Of a stretch of DNA of 64,000 bases, positions 21,563-36,500 are shown piece by piece. The notes below the pieces were generated by a model that was not told the DNA's origin, searched no databases, and saw only the letters and a list, made by a program, of their open reading frames with translations. The stretch's first letter is position 1. The number at the start of each line of letters is the position of its first letter. The translations under genes and the position numbers were made by a program. Origin of the DNA: Colius striatus (lineage: Eukaryota > Chordata > Aves > Coliiformes > Coliidae); NCBI RefSeq assembly GCF_028858725.1, contig NC_084774.1:4562001-4626000 (forward strand), written 5' to 3'.

Positions 21563-24500
21563 GTGAGCGGCCAGGCCGGGCAAGCGGGGCCGGGCCGGAC
21601 AGGGCCGGGCCGGAGCGAGGGGGCCAGGCCGCCCCTTCCCTGGGCAACAGGTCGGCCAGGCCCGGCTTCCCGGCCGGCAGCGGGGATGGCCGAGGCTGCC
21701 GGCCGGGTTGCTGGCTGTACGCCGTGTGTAGCACAGATCGGGATGTGTTTTATACCTTATCGCTTTTATTTTATAGCCCAGGAGCTGCGATAGCCCGCTC
21801 TCCGGGACCCGCCGCCCTCCCCGAGCCAGGTTTATACGGGCGCAGACCCCTCCTCTGCCTCGGGCCGGGCTTTATCGCTGTTGCCGAGTGACGCGGTGCC
21901 GCGTCAGTCCCGCGTGAGGTCACGCAGCGCCAACTCCGCTCTCGGTTCCGTGTCCGCCTCGGCTCGGGGCGAGGTTGGGAAAAGCCGGCAGAGCCGGAGC
22001 CGTGGTGCTGGCGGCTGCGTACGGGGGCTGGGCTGGGCTGGGCTGGGCAAGCAGCGCCTCAGCCTCACGCTGTCCTGGGGGGTTCGGGTTTTTTTTTCAC
22101 ATAACAAGCAAAACTCTTTACCAAACTGCTGCTCAAATGGAAGATTTGGCCAAATACGTTTTTGTCATTGTCAGAGTATCCTACAGATGTAGGAGGCTTG
22201 CAAATGGATATTGAAGCTCGGTGTTTGCCAGAGGGAACTCGGCCTTCCCAGCGAGGTCCAGCTGTGTACTTGCCAGCAGTACGAGATAGGCATTGATGTC
22301 AGCCTGCAGATAAGTGGTGTGTTTCGGTGCTCTGGTGAGCTCTTTGCCTGTTTTACAGCAGTGGTGTTTTCAGGAAGGCCTGTTTAGATTTCTGTGTTGA
22401 CGTGGCCCTGTTTGTGCTGGATTCCAGCAGAGTGTCAGGGTTGGAAGCAGGAGGTGCAGTCCTGTCTGTGGCACCGAGAGCTGCTGGCACACAGCAGTTG
22501 GCCAAGTAGCAAGGGTTAAACTGTTATCAGTAATTACTGCAAGTTGTGTTTCACATCACTGCTTTGGTCAGCATTTCAAGCCTGATTTCAAACTTGAGAA
22601 CAGCATGCACTGTCAGAGCTTCTCACTTGGGCTGTGTCTGAGGGATGGTGGAAGGGAGCAGGCTCCTGGGGCTTGCTGGGGGTGCAGGCAGCAGCCTCAC
22701 TTGCTTCCTCAGGCATCTTCTGAGGGCCCTCAGCAGAGTGTGGCATCAGGCTTAACTAAGTTAGTTCCTAAATCAAATCCATTACAACAAGTCTTGAGTT
22801 TCTTGTGTGTTTTTTGGCCTAGATTGGTCATGAGCTTAAAAGGATAACTCAAATTTCTTCCTAGCCTTCCTCTCCCACAGTTTCAGCATTCTCTGTCTTA
22901 CACAGGTCTTGTTTAACTGCTTTTTCTGCTGCCAGTTGTTCAGGCCTTTATCTTGCTCTGCTGTAATGTAATCCCTGCTCATGCCTTTCTGTGCATGCTG
23001 CCGTCAGTATGCTCTGCAGCACTTCAGGTAGTGAAGGGATTAAATTTCTCCTTTGGAGGTGGAGGAAGGGGGAAAAACCTGCCCATTCACTAGCAGGATT
23101 CTGGGTCAGGCTAATTGAGGTCTCCCAGAAAGGCGGGATCCTGATGACTAATTAAAAAGCTGTGAGAAGGAGGAGGGCTAGGGATGGTTTTCTAATGGAA
23201 AACAAAACCTGTCTTTTTTGTCAGAGGATTTCTGAAATTAAGAGGCCAACTTTTATTCCTGGGCTGCTGGGAAAGACAGCTGGTTATCTGCTGGCTTGCA
23301 GGGAAACAAGTTCCCCTCAGGACAGCCTAAGGGACTGCTCATTTATTCTGGGTTTGGGATGTCAGTCATCAGCTGAGCTGTAACAAATTGCATTTGGTCA
23401 TATGCAGTTGCTGGGAGTTTTCTCTGACTTTGGGCTGGTTTATAATCCAGAAATTACGTAATTTTGCTGCAGGGCCACTCAAATCCATCATAAGGTGGTT
23501 TTGGGTCTGTGAGTGAGTGCAAGTCTGTCTTTTTAATGGAAATACTTTGAGACAGTTGAAACATTTTCAATAAAACTCAACAAAAGGTGATTAACTAGAG
23601 AGAGATTTCATTTTGAAGAGTTGGATCAACTTTTAAAAAGTACAGCTTGAAGACTCTTTAAGCTTTCTTAGTTGTCTAGGACTTGAGCATTTTACTCTGG
23701 AGGTTTCTGTGTGTCCCTGCTGTTGCTGGGAAGTGTCCCGTGGATGTGAGCAGTGGCACAGCCATGGCAGCTGCCCTGGCAAAGCCAGCAGAAGGACAGA
23801 CGTGTCTGCAGGGAGCTGACCTGAAACCTGAAAAGCCACCTTGGAAAACCTGGAGTGATATCTTTGTTTTCTCAGGGGAAAGCTGGGTGTCTGACACACT
23901 TGGGGTGACAAAAGGAAACGTTCTCTGCTCTCCAGCACACTGGGTGATTGTTTGGGTGCCAAGTGAGCTGGGTTTCTAAAGGCTCATTGACTAATTCCTG
24001 CAGCACTTTGGGAGTTGAACAGAAGCACAGAAACTTACAGGCCTCCTGGTTCTTGTGCCTGCCCCAAGCACATGCAGACTTTTAGTAATTCATGAACTTA
24101 TGTGTGCATATTTTTAATAACATGCATGTAGGGTATTGAGGCTGTGTAACCAGACAATTCCTCCTGAACCTCTCTGCAGTTACAGTGGGTCACTAACTGG
24201 TATAAATTTCCATAGATCTGTGTTGTTTCTTGGCATGGGAACCTTCCCACTTTTTATTGAAAATTCCTGTTTTCAGGGTCTTCCTGTTCCTTTCTGGCTG
24301 CATAGATGTGGTAATTTTATGATCACAGCCTTCTGAGGGAACTCAAGTCATTTTAATAAGCAGTAAGTGTTTCACTTTTTCTCCTTTGACTATTCCAATT
24401 ACTTCTCATCAGTTCCCAATATCAAAACAGCTCCTGGGGGAGGGAGAGGACGACAGTCTTCAAGTGTGAGACTGATATGAAGGCACCTGTGCTGCTTCTG

Positions 24501-27500
24501 GAGCACATTTAGGAGTCCAACTGTTAAAGCATTAATGTGCCATGTCGCTTTTTTATTATGAGATTAAGAAGATCCATCATCTTTAGAAAGATTTCTTGAA
24601 AAGCAAGTTAATATCCCCCCTGTATATATGAGGGTTTTTTTCCCTCAAGAGGCTCTTCACCAGTTTGGCTCTAAGTTGTGAGCAGTGGACTTGCCCCTCT
24701 CAGCAAACTTAATGGAAGCAGCAGTAGCACAGCAAGGTTTGAACACCAGTCAGCCAGTATCTTACATTTGAAGTTTGTCCTAGCAATACATTTTGCTTTA
24801 TGTAAAGAAGGGGGCAGCTGTGAACTGGGTAGGCTGGGAGTGCTGCTGCTGCATCCTTTTATTCCGCTCCAGTTTGTCAATATGGCAAAGCTGTTTCATC
24901 AGATCTGAGGTGTTTTATCAGGCACTCAGACTTCATGAAGCAAACCAAACTGCTGGATCCTTACAAGGGTTATGAAGCTTAGGGGCTGGGTGTTCAGTCT
25001 CAGGATAGCACAAGCTGATGTTAATCTCTGCTACTCCAGTTTTACTCCTTTTCTTGTAGCCATTGCCTGGTCACACAAAGCCAAGCTGCCAGAGAAATAG
25101 GTTGCACACACAAGGAAGCAATGAGTTAATTCCTTGATCTCTGACTACTTTGAGTATAAAGATTCCAGAATCTGTTTCTCATGGAAAACCAAAGCTCAAC
25201 TTGAATCTCAGTGTGAAGATTACAGTGAGAGAAACCCAACACTGTCCTGGGATGCCATTTTTATAGGTAACCTGCTCTAGAATTTGGGTTCAGGGCAGAT
25301 GAGTGCAGTTATGATCCCGCCTTGGATTGAGGGCAGATGAGTGCAGTTATGTTCCTGCCTTGGATTCAGGGCAGATCAGTGCAGTTATGTTCCTGCCTGT
25401 TGCTAGATGTTGCTTTTTTGTTGCAGATTGCTAGGTGCACAACCACCAGAAGGAGTGAAAGGCTGATAGCATGCCACTGTGCAGTAAATAGATTCAGGCT
25501 TTACCAGGAGACTGGCATTTCATGGATTTTCTATCAGCTCTAGTTCCTTTCTCTTTCACTGTAAATAAATGTAATGCTATTTTTTTTTTAATGCCTGGTG
25601 GCTGAGTACACAAAATGGATGCAAAACCACTGCTGTATAATTCAGGCTTTTCCTGGAAAGAGAACACTCCTTTTCTCCACCCCACACCAAAACTAAACAA
25701 ACAAGAAGTTTGGGTGTAGGCTGAAGCCAAAAGTCTTGAATGTGTGCCCACCTCCAGCCTTGCAGCAGACCTCAGTGCTGCCCCGAGTGGCTGCTATGAT
25801 GGAAAACTAACTGTTTACTCTCCCCTTACTTTTTTTTATCCTGTCACGTCAGTCTGCTGGTCTGATTGGCCTGTTGCTGGAGGATTACTGTGTCTGGCAC
25901 TGGAGAGTAGACAGAACTGCCCCTTGCTGTAGCAGCTCAGTTATTCTGTGTGAGAGGCTGTGTGGCTGGGACTGCCTCATCTCCAGCCATGTGGCAGCCA
26001 GAAGCCCCAGTGCCTTGTCCTGCCTGTTTCCCTTGTGCTGGTGTGTGCATTTGTGTGGGCAGAGCTTGGATTGGATTGGTTTGCTGCTCCAGCCAAAACG
26101 TAACTCTTAAAAAAGGGAAACAAAAGGTTGTATTCTGCCCTTAGCCACACAAAGGCTGGAGAGGGAGTGGGGAATGTGGCTGAAGGAAGAGGGCAATTCT
26201 ACTTCTTCTGGCAACAGTCCCCTCCCTGCTCAGCTTAGAGGTATTAATTGTGATAAAATCTGAGGGCTACATGTGGTCTCCCAGCAAGGGGCCCAGCTGA
26301 TGATTCATTCACAACTGGAAGTGTGCCTGCTTGATGGTATGGGCATTTTCGTTTAGAAGTTTCAAGTGGTTCAAAATGTTGCTGTGATCTGGAATTCAAG
26401 GAAGAGAAAACTGCAAGCCCGGGGCAGGGTATGGGCAAAGACTCAAACAACTTGTGACCATGTGTGTAAAGTCTTGGACATTAAGGCATTGCTTGTGTGT
26501 GTTTTTAAGGTCTCTCGTGACATTTGGCAAGAGAAATGATCTCTGCTCCCAGAATCAAATAACATGAACCTGGTTTTGCTCCATGAATCACAAGATGCTG
26601 ATGTAGGAGAAGCAGGAGTCCTATAGCAAATGCTCTCCAACCCTTCTTATAGCACTTCCATCTGCCTTTGCTGTAAGTCACAGTCTAATGTAAAATGCAT
26701 CTTGGAGTTCCAGGTGCTCTAAGTGTAAACTACAGCTTCAGAGCAGGAGTACTGACAGCAGTGCTCGCCCGAGTCCCTCGTAGTCCCTGAGACAATTGAC
26801 AAACACGTGAATTGGGAAAAGTGTGATAATGATTCTTTCTAAATAGGTGTTCAAAAAACAAGAGGAAACTTGTGGTTTGTAGTTCTACCCTACTAGTGTT
26901 TAAAGGAGGTTGTTGGAGACAGGTTGCTGTGGTATAATGGCACAGTTTGGAGGAATGGAGGGAATTCACAGACCTTTTGAAAGTGGCACAAATAAACCCC
27001 AAACCCCTGTGGTTCTGCCAGATGTGTTTGGGTAACTGTATTTGATGCAATACATCCTTCCTCTGTTCCTGTTCCCTGTCAGAAGGGAAACCTGGTCTGG
27101 CTGCAGCCAGTGACTTTGCTCTTATTACTTTTTCTCCCCACATGTATCAGATGTGGGGTTCTAGCACCAGGCCTAGTTGCTGCATCCTGCTTACAGGCTC
27201 CTAGTGCTGGTTCAAAACTGTAATTTGTTGGTGATGCAAATTGTCAGTTTGGTTGAACCTTCCTTTACTTACTCAGATTTGTGCAGAAAAGTCCCAGTTA
27301 TTTTCTCAATGGCAGAGTTTGTGCTGTTGTGCAGTGGTTATCTGGGCAAAGATGATGTTGGGCTTCACATTTGTGTCGTTCAGGCCTCTGTCTGTCCCTT
27401 CTTACTTGTTCTGACTGGATTGTGGTGAGAAGCACATGCTTGTAGATGAGCCCTGCAGCAGGATCCCAGCTGGACCTCCTGGGATGCTGGGAGGGCAGGT

Positions 27501-30500
27501 GCTGTGTGCTCAGGGATGCCAGGTCAGCCTTAGGGAAGGTACAGGATTGGAGCTGGGAACTAAAAGGTCCTTACTTGTGTCTTGTGGCTTGTGTCTTCAA
27601 CTTTTTCCCCTTAGTTGTTACTGTTGGAGTCTGAACATTCATGAGCAACTAATTCTTCGCCTCTCAACATAGTGAAACTTCACCAGATGAGATGTTAAGA
27701 GAAGTGCTAAATATTGTGACAGCCTCAGCAAAAGTTTTAAGACTTGGCAGCACTATAATAATAATTGCCCAAAACTGGAAAATGCATGATGGACTACCTA
27801 GGCAGCCACTAAGAGAAGATCTGGAAGTGGGCCACTTAAGGGTAGAATCTTCTGAGTTCTGTGACAGTAATCATAAAAATATTGTTAAGCACAGGGAATC
27901 TGGTTGGTTGAGTTGTTTTTTTTTCCCTGTGAGAAGTGCTTGACAGAGCTACTTGTGTTTTGGTAAAGCTGAACCTCTACCTGATGCCTTTCTGGCAGGG
28001 ATGCAGAGGAGAGTGATTGGTTTTCACTGGAATTGTCTTTAACAAAGTATCTTCAGCAATCATAAAATAAAGAAGAAAACCCATTAAGAGTATTTTCAGG
28101 CTGTGGGAATCTCAAGGAGTCCTCAAGAGCACACTTTTCTCATCCTAAAAGTTTAATTTTGTGTTGAATTCTGAGCAATTATCTCTCTACAAAGGTATAA
28201 AATTCTCATGTGAAATATGGTGCAGATTTTAAACAACAAAGATATTTGGCAGTTTCACAGGGTGAAGGAGGATAATTTACCCCAGCAGCCTTAGAGAATA
28301 TCTAGTTTTTATTTGGAAAGAAGAGATGTTTTGGGTAAATCAGTTTTGGAGATAGATGCCTTGCTGTCCCCTACCGTTATCCAGTGACATACAGGACTGC
28401 AAGAAGTGAAACACTGAGCATTGGGACCATGCTTTGCTTCCAGAGGGTGGATCAGACTTAATGCAATGGTTTGAAGCACAAGGCCTAGATGATCTTGGCT
28501 GGTCTGGTATTTCTTTGGCTCATTCTAGCTCCTGGGTGGAACAAACCCCTAGGCTATTTCTCTGTAAGGGATCTCACTGTCCTGGTTTTCTCACCTGGGC
28601 TTCAAGTCTCACTGTAGTTGACTTTTTTTTTTGGACAGAACCGTCCCAGACTCACCTTGAGGTTATTCCACAGAGGATTATTTACAAAAGATCATTACTT
28701 TGGTGTTCAAGGGGCAGAGGAATCAACTCCCAAGGCTGGAGACTTACTTGCTTTGTGGACTCTGCACCTCTGTTGCCTGCAGAAGGCTGGGCTGGGAGGA
28801 GGTTGCTCAGCTTACTGGTTCTGCATCCATAAGTGCAATGTGTTTCTATCTGTGATTTTTCAGCCTGAGCAGATTACTTGGCTGCTTCAGGAATAAATGA
28901 AGCCGTGGATTCTGACCTCTGGAAACACACTTTGTGCATCCATATGAAAGTGACTGCTCGTGACTAATCTGCAGTAAGGGAGCATGAGGAGGAAGTGCCT
29001 TCTGGGCTGGGGGATGTGGAGCATCATCAACACTTGCTGGTGCAAAGGTTGAGTCAATGCTGATGACAGCACTGAGCAGGGCAGCAGTTGATATGAAGGG
29101 CATGGTTACTGTTTTGTTTGGGTGTCAGAGCTCTGGTTGTTGTTAGGGTGCTTGCTTTCTGTATCTCTGTTTTTCTATGCCTTTGTATGTTTATACATTT
29201 TTACACAGGAGTGCTTATTGTTTAGTTTTATCTCTTGCACAATAGACTAAATATCCTGGCACTGTTTTGCTCAAGAGGAAGTTATAATCTTGTGTTTTAA
29301 ATACAGTTAGGACAGAAACTTTCTTGTGTTCTCTGCCTGGGTTGGGATGCTTTACTTGAGTAGTTTTAATCAGTCACTTCATCTCTGAGCTGGGAATCCT
29401 TGCATGCTTTTGAGGACAGGGTTTGGGAACCTTATTGTTTAGTAGGCAGACACAGAGGGAGAAGTGGAAGACCTGGGCTGAACCTGCTTCTGATTCCCTG
29501 CTAAAGTCACAGCATCTCCAAAAGAAAGGTACAAGAGACTGCTGCAAGCACTTGAGTTGCTCTCTGGAAGCCTCACTGGAGACATCAGGCTCTGGCATCG
29601 GGGGGGAATTGTGTGATAAATGACTTCAGACATTCATTATGAAGTGATTATAGACCTGTATATATCCTCTAGACATCACAGATCTCTATAGGGGTTCCTC
29701 ATGGGAAAGAGAATCACGTTGCTTTGCACTGGATTAGCCTTGGAGTTGGTGTGAATTTATTTGTAACCATGCTTTGGTACCTCGGACTCCCAGCCATTTC
29801 ATACCATGATGCTTCAAATCAAACCTGTCTTCTTGGACTTATAATATTTTGTGCTGTGCCATCAACTTGCCTCAATGTAGCTGGGTATTTAATGGAAAAC
29901 CAGTTAGGACTGTGCTTGTGTTAGTAGCCATTCTTGGTTTCCCCCTCTTGAGTCACTTGTACAAGGCCTGTGTGTTACTTAGTGTCTCTGAAAGGCTTTA
30001 TATTCACTAGAGAAAGAGAGAGAAATCATGTAGAGAAACCTCACTAAGGGGCAGGATGTGAGCAAGTCTGCTGGAACACAGGACAGGTAGGAAGTGTTCA
30101 GAGACCTGGAAACAGCACCAAAATGAAAACGCTTAAGCAAAAGCCTGCAGGACAAAGGTGTTCTCTGCTGTTCTATCTGCAGTAGTTACTTGAAAAGTTT
30201 TAGAAACACCCCAAAAAGATCTGACCCCTAGGACCTTGAACAGAGATGTGGGTCACTGGCTTTGGCATCTTGTAAGACTCAGCTGCTAAGGGATGAGTGT
30301 CTCGGTACGTGCTGCAGCTCTGCTGTGGCAGGACCTTCCTTGGATGATTCTGTGCTGGGTGAGGTCTGAACCAACACAGTCATTCTTCATCTGGTTAACA
30401 GTTTCTGGAGCCAGCAGGTCTCTGCAGAAAGGTGCTTGTTCAAGGCTAAGCTCAGTGGTGTGAAAGAAGTTTGGTAAGACTGTAAGGGAATGTATATCTA

Positions 30501-33500
30501 CCTTTTAATCTGCTTGTAGCATTGGAGGATACCTTGTGAATTGCTTTAAATTACCTTTTTTGTTTCTTAGGAGTTCTTTTGAGATATTGTAGGCAGTTTG
30601 CTTACTCTCAATAGAATGAGAGATGAGCAGTTGCTGCCTAAGATTAAGCTGCTCTGCTGCAGGCAAGGCAGCCAATTACTCCTTACACCTACTGGTGCCT
30701 CTTGTTTATCCCATTTCAAGGCTGGTGAGGATGCTGCTCATGATTAAATTCATTGCTGATGCAAGTGCTGGGAAGATGGAATGGTGTTTTCAGAAGAGCA
30801 CAAATAATGACACTTCCTTCCATTGAGCCAGTTACAGATGGATACACAATATAACATTCAAGACAGTCACCTGGTATTAAGGTGCTAATCTCAATCATCT
30901 CTGATGTCTGGACTCTCTGCTAGAGGGGCCATGAGCTTCCCAAAGCTCCTCTGCAGCAACCTTGCACTATTTATTTTGGCTGACATCTGGTGTGCATTAT
31001 TTTTGAGGCTGCTGTGGAGCTTTCCATCCCATATTAATACAGCTGGTGTCCTTTTGCAGTGGCATCTCTGCTGCTGCCATGTTTTCTCTCATTTGCCAGA
31101 GACAATGTAAGGATGAGATGTGAAACTAAGTTATTTTTTCTCCTCAATTGGAGTCATCAGAGCTATTAACCTGTATGTCTTCCTCTGGGTGAGAAACCTT
31201 TCTATTTTGGGTGCCAGTGTGCTATTTATCAGGCTTTTGCAGAGTCAGACAAATGTCTGTGGGTCCACAGACGTGTGGCCCTTGGTACATGTGTGTGTTT
31301 GAATTCAGTGATGCTCTGCATTCCCAGGCATTCTCATTGCCCTTTAAAATAACTGCTATTCCTGCTCCTCTCAAGGTGTGTTTTTTCTACCAAAACTTGG
31401 AGTTGTAAGTATGCAGTAAAAGTCTTCAGTTCTCATTTTTATTTACTGATCTGTGCTTCCCCACTAATGATACCTCAGAGCATTGATTCAGAGGGATTGC
31501 TGTAAGCAGAAATACCCCTTTATCACTACTTGTCCTGCAAGTGTGTAAGTAGGAGAGCTGTTGATTTTTTTGTTAATGAAATCCCTGACATGTTCATAGT
31601 CAATTTTTCCTCTGTGAATGCAGTACTGTGTAATCCAACGGTATTTTTATTATCCTGCTAGTTTCTCACAATGACATTTTTTTCCCTTGCTCTGTTTGTA
31701 ATAAGAATTTGCTTATATACAGGTTGAAATGTTTTAAAAGTACATAAAGTTATATGATTACAGATGGCATTTCTTGAGAACAAAGTGAAGTTATTTGGGT
31801 GAGCAGTCATGCCTTTCAGCCTGGGAGTGCTGACAGAGGAGAGTCTGGCTAAATGTCTCTACTCCCCACTTTTAGGTGGGACTAAAAGCCCTAGCACCAG
31901 GTCCTGCCTATCATTTGTGCTGAAGGGCTGGGTGCTGCTGTGGCAGGCATCATAATGAAACCCTTGGCTACTTGTTATTCAACTGTGGTTGAATGGGAAG
32001 TGTAAAACTTCTGCTGGAAATTCATATAAATAGGAAATTATGAATAGTATTTTGCAGTTCATCAATGGAAGACTGAATCAATTAAAAAAACCCCCAGCCA
32101 AAACAACAAAGGAAGGAATAGCTTTTAGGTATGAAAAAGGCTGAGTTCTTGGAAAAGCTGTAAAATGTTCTTCAGGTGCACTTTGATATGTGTTTTTACA
32201 TTCCAGTAATTGAGGCATTCGGTTCAGACCTAACTGGTTTTGACTCAGCTGCTGCTGTTCTGGACTTGCTCTGCTCCCTGGAAGCTGCTGGAGTCTGTGT
32301 GAGAATTTCAGTGTCAAAAGGAACTGCAGAGTTTAGAGGCTGATGCTCATTAACACTGAGCCATTTTACATGACTTTGCCAATGGAAAGGAGGTCATAAA
32401 CTATTTATATCAGTTTCAACTGGTCAGGGCTCTGTGGTGCAATCTTTATGAATAACAATTGTCTCCAATGTCCCAGCCATGGCTGATAGTAAAGAAAATG
32501 AATATATCAAAATGTCATATGGAGAAGATAATTCTGAGTCTTCTCACCATCTCATAATGGACAGCAGGAGTCACACAGTTTTAAACTTACTACCTTTGAT
32601 TTAATTGTAATAATATAGATAATGACACACTGCTTTTCCCCCAGTGCACACTTCTTCATGTATTCTGCTGAAAACTTCACTACAATTCAAATACAGTACA
32701 ACTAAGTTTTGTTATCTGCTGATTTGGGGCTTTTCTTTGAGAATTTAAGTGCATAAGGCACATTGGGCTTGCAAGGTAAACCACAAACTGTGCCTGTTAA
32801 GGATAAGGTATGGGTTGTAAAGCTTGTCTTTTTGGCAGGTTGGGAGGGTAATCTGCCAGTTTGCTGTTGTAAAATGGCTCAGCAATGATTGTCTTTCCCT
32901 CATGTGCAACCTGTGGGAGAGCTGATGTGGAAAATGGGGGAAAAAAGAGGGAGGGGAAGAGGAGTGGCAAGGAAAAATCCTCTCTTAAATCAGTGATTTG
33001 AACTGGTGCTACTGTTTTTATATGTAATAGGGATATTTCAAGAGTAAACTAACCCCTACCCAAAGGCAGGGTGCTCTGGGAGGCAACATGAGAAGCAATG
33101 TGCCCTCATGGGCAAGAAGCCATTGGCATGCCAGGGGCATGAAGAAGAGCGTGGGCAACAGGTCAAGGGAGGTTCTCTTCCCCCTCTACTCTGCCCTAAT
33201 GAGGCCTCATCTGGAGTCCTGTGTCCAGTTCTGGGCTCCCCAGCTCAAGAGGGACAGGGAACTGCTGGAGAGAGGCCAGTGCAGGGACACCAAGATGCTG
33301 AGGGGATGGAACATGTATGTGAGGAGGAAAAGCTGCGGGCCCTGGGGCTGTTCAGCCAGGAGAAGGCTGAGGGAGGATCTCATCAACATTTATAAGTACC
33401 TCAAGGGTGAGTGTCAGGAGGATGAGGTGACACTTTTCTCTGTAGTGCCCAGTGACAGGACAAGGGGTGATGGACAAAAGCTGGAACACAGAAAGTCCCA

Positions 33501-36500
33501 CTTAAGCACAAGTCAAAATTCCTTTGGACTGAGGTGAGGGAGCCCTGGCCCAGGCTGCCCAGGGAGGGTGTGGAGGCTCCTTCTCAGGAGGTTTCCAAAC
33601 CCACCTGGACACGTTCCTGTGCCCCCTGAGCGAGGGGAACCTGCTTTAGCAGGGGGTTGGGCTGGATGAGCTCTGCAGGGCCCTTCCAACCCTCACCATA
33701 GTATGATTCTGTGACACTGCAAGAGCTGTGCCTTGTCCCATAACCACTCCCTGCATCACACTGGAAATACCAGCTTAAGTAATTAGTGACCTGTAGAGAT
33801 CATGGCTGGAATCTTTCTGTGCTTTATTCTGTATGAAGGAATTTATTTGTGTAAGAAACACACAGCCACAACCTCATGAGACCAAGCATCAGGCCTTATT
33901 AGATTCAAACCTCTGTGTATCAGGCACTTTGCAGGAGCCTGGTGCAGCAATCTTGTAATCTTGTACAGCTTTTTACTGAAAGATAAGGAAATAGCTGCAC
34001 TGTTGGAAAACCTAGATTAGCCATATCTAGAAAAATATGCTGGTGATGTCTCTAGCAACAGGTTCTAGGTCATGAGCAAACACTGTCTAGGCTAGAGAAA
34101 AGAAGAAATGCTTTAAACTTAATGTATGGTTATAGGTCATGCTGAAGCAGTTCCACAGCAATTACAGCTGGGTATTAAATAATGTAATTATTTAACCTGC
34201 CTGTGTAATTGTTACCTTGGAAGCAGTAAAGGTGTAATTAGGGGTGTGGGTCATGAGGACTGCCTCATCCACATGTGATAGTCTTCAAGAAGAGTAAAGA
34301 TGAGCTGTGTTACACTTGGGCTTCAAACACACACCCATTCCTGTGTGTGTGGGATGCTAGAGGACACTTTTGTAGGCTACTGCCTCTATTTCGAATTTAT
34401 TCCAGATTCTGGGAGCTGATTATTTTTTCCTTTTGGAGAAAAAGAGCAAATGTCATTCCCTTCACAGAGTCCCAGGATTATGGGGGTTGGAAGGGCCTTG
34501 CAGAGCTCCTCCAGCCCAAGCCCCTGCTAAAGCAGGTTCCCCTTTTGATCAGGGGGCACAGGAACGTGTCCAGGTGGGTTTGGAAACCTCCTGAGAAGGA
34601 GCCTCCACACCCTCCCTGGGCAGCCTGGGCCAGGGCTCCCTCACCCCAGTATCAAAGAGGTTTTCCTTGTGTTCCAGCTTTTGTGCACTACCCTTTGTCA
34701 TGCCACTGGGCACCACAGAAAAAAGTGTCACCTCATCCTCTTGACTAACACTTTTAAAATACTTCTACATGTTGATGAGATCCCCCCTCAGTTTTATCTT
34801 CTCCAGGCTGAACAGCCCCAGGTCCTGCAGCCTTTCCTCCTCACACACATGTTCCATCCCCTCAGCATCTTGGTAGCCTTGTGCTGGCCTCTCTCCCTGT
34901 CCTTCTTGAACTGGGAAGCCCAGAACTGGACTGGACTTCAGATTAAATAGTTATAAGTCTGACTTCATGTGACAAATATTTATAGCTATGAGTTCAGTGA
35001 AAGAATAATAAGAGTGTGTTAGTGTGGCAGCAGGTGAGATTTCAGTAGGTGTTTATGCTGACGGTAAAGACTCTTCTGCAGGAGAAAAGCAGCATAGCTG
35101 CTCAGCTTTCAGAAAACCATCCTTAGACAGGAGAGTAAAGTGCCTGTGGATGAGAAGAGAACTGGCCCTTTGTCTCTGTATCTTTGTCAAGTACCACCAC
35201 GCTGTTCATCACGTCACATACAACAGCAGCGCATGGGAAATGGGCAGCCCCATTATTAGCACTTGCTAGTGTGCTCCTGCATTTCCAGCAGGAGTTTGTG
35301 GCACTTGCTCATGCCTGTGCTCCCACTTTTGCCTCCAGATGCACCCTTACTTTAGAAATCCCTGAGCTCTGAGCTGTGGGTGTTGGTTAGTGTGCTCCTC
35401 CAGAAATAGCTCAGAGTTGGGAAATCACTCCCGAGGAATGGAAACCCGATTGAACTGTAACAGCAACAAACAAACAAACAGGACTGTAAGTATTTCTCTG
35501 AAAGGAAATGCATTTTTATTAACTTTTTATTAAAATTGAAAGCAGAGAAATGAGAATTTGGTGCTCTGTTTCCTGGCAGAGGCAAATGCTGCTTAGAAGA
35601 TCCTGCCCCAGATGCTGGAGTCTCTGCTGCCCCACACAGTGTGCAGGCACGGAGCAGTGATCTCTGAGGTGTGTTTGTGTCCAGATGTGGGTGCTGGGAG
35701 CACCTGTGGAAGGAGCCCTGTGAAAGGACTGTGGTGCTGATTGCCACAAGGAGAATCCTCAGTGTAAAGTGCAAACCCTCTTCCATTGGGGGAGGAACAT
35801 GGGGAAATGAATTGCCAAACCTTGCAGGATGAAATGAATGTGAGTGACCTGAGTGAACTTGGTGTTTTCTTAGCTCCTCTGCTTAATAAAATCATCTGGT
35901 TACAAACAACGACTATACATGGGAAGAGAGTTAAACAAGTAAACACAGATGAAAATAAATTGCATGGAGTTGTGATCATCTCATTTGAGGTACTGAGTAT
36001 CTTATTCTGCATTCCTTAGTGCTTCTGGCTGCCAAAAAAAGTTGCAGTCACCTTTGTAAGGCTTTCTTCATTGCAGGAACTCATTTCTCACTTCAATATT
36101 CATCAACTATGCTGAGCTGTCCAGACCCAGAAGCTTTTAGAATCATAGAGGTTTGGAAGGGCCTTTTAGAGCTCATCCAGTCCAACCCCCTGCAGAAGCA
36201 AGTCCCACCTAGATCAGGTCACACAGGAACGTGTCCAGGCGGATTTTGAAGCCCTCCAAGGAAGGAGCCTCCTCAGCCTCCCTGGGCAGCCTGGGCCAGG
36301 GCTCCCTCACTCCAACACTGAAAGAGTTTTTCCTTATGTTTCAATGGAACTTTTTGTGTTCCAGCTTCATCCCATCACCCCTTGTCCTGTCACTACATAC
36401 CATAGAAAAAGGGGATGTCCCAGCCTCCTGACACCCACCATTTATATACTGGTAAATATTAAGGAGATCTCCCCTCAATCTCCTCCTGACTAAACAGCTC

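Larger units (their letters stand above)
20620..22060. promoter_or_regulatory. CHMP4B: CpG island promoter of CHMP4B
   Basis: Very GC-rich, CpG-dense block around the first CHMP4B exon, in sharp contrast to the AT-richer sequence on both sides. No TATA box is evident. It contains GC boxes, a GACGTCAC CRE-like site at 20998-21005, two ZNF143/THAP11-type motifs and two G-quadruplex-type runs. The transcription start is probably between about 21100 and 21300 (inference). Confidence 0.85.

Noticed and set aside
20891..21793. 300-codon Arg/Pro/Ala-rich open frame across the CHMP4B promoter
   Set aside because: Stop codons are rare in such GC-rich DNA. It overlaps CHMP4B exon 1 in another frame and matches no protein I know.
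33088..33537. 149-codon frame in CHMP4B intron 1
   Set aside because: It is the sense strand of a CR1 3' end, repeated at several other places in the window.
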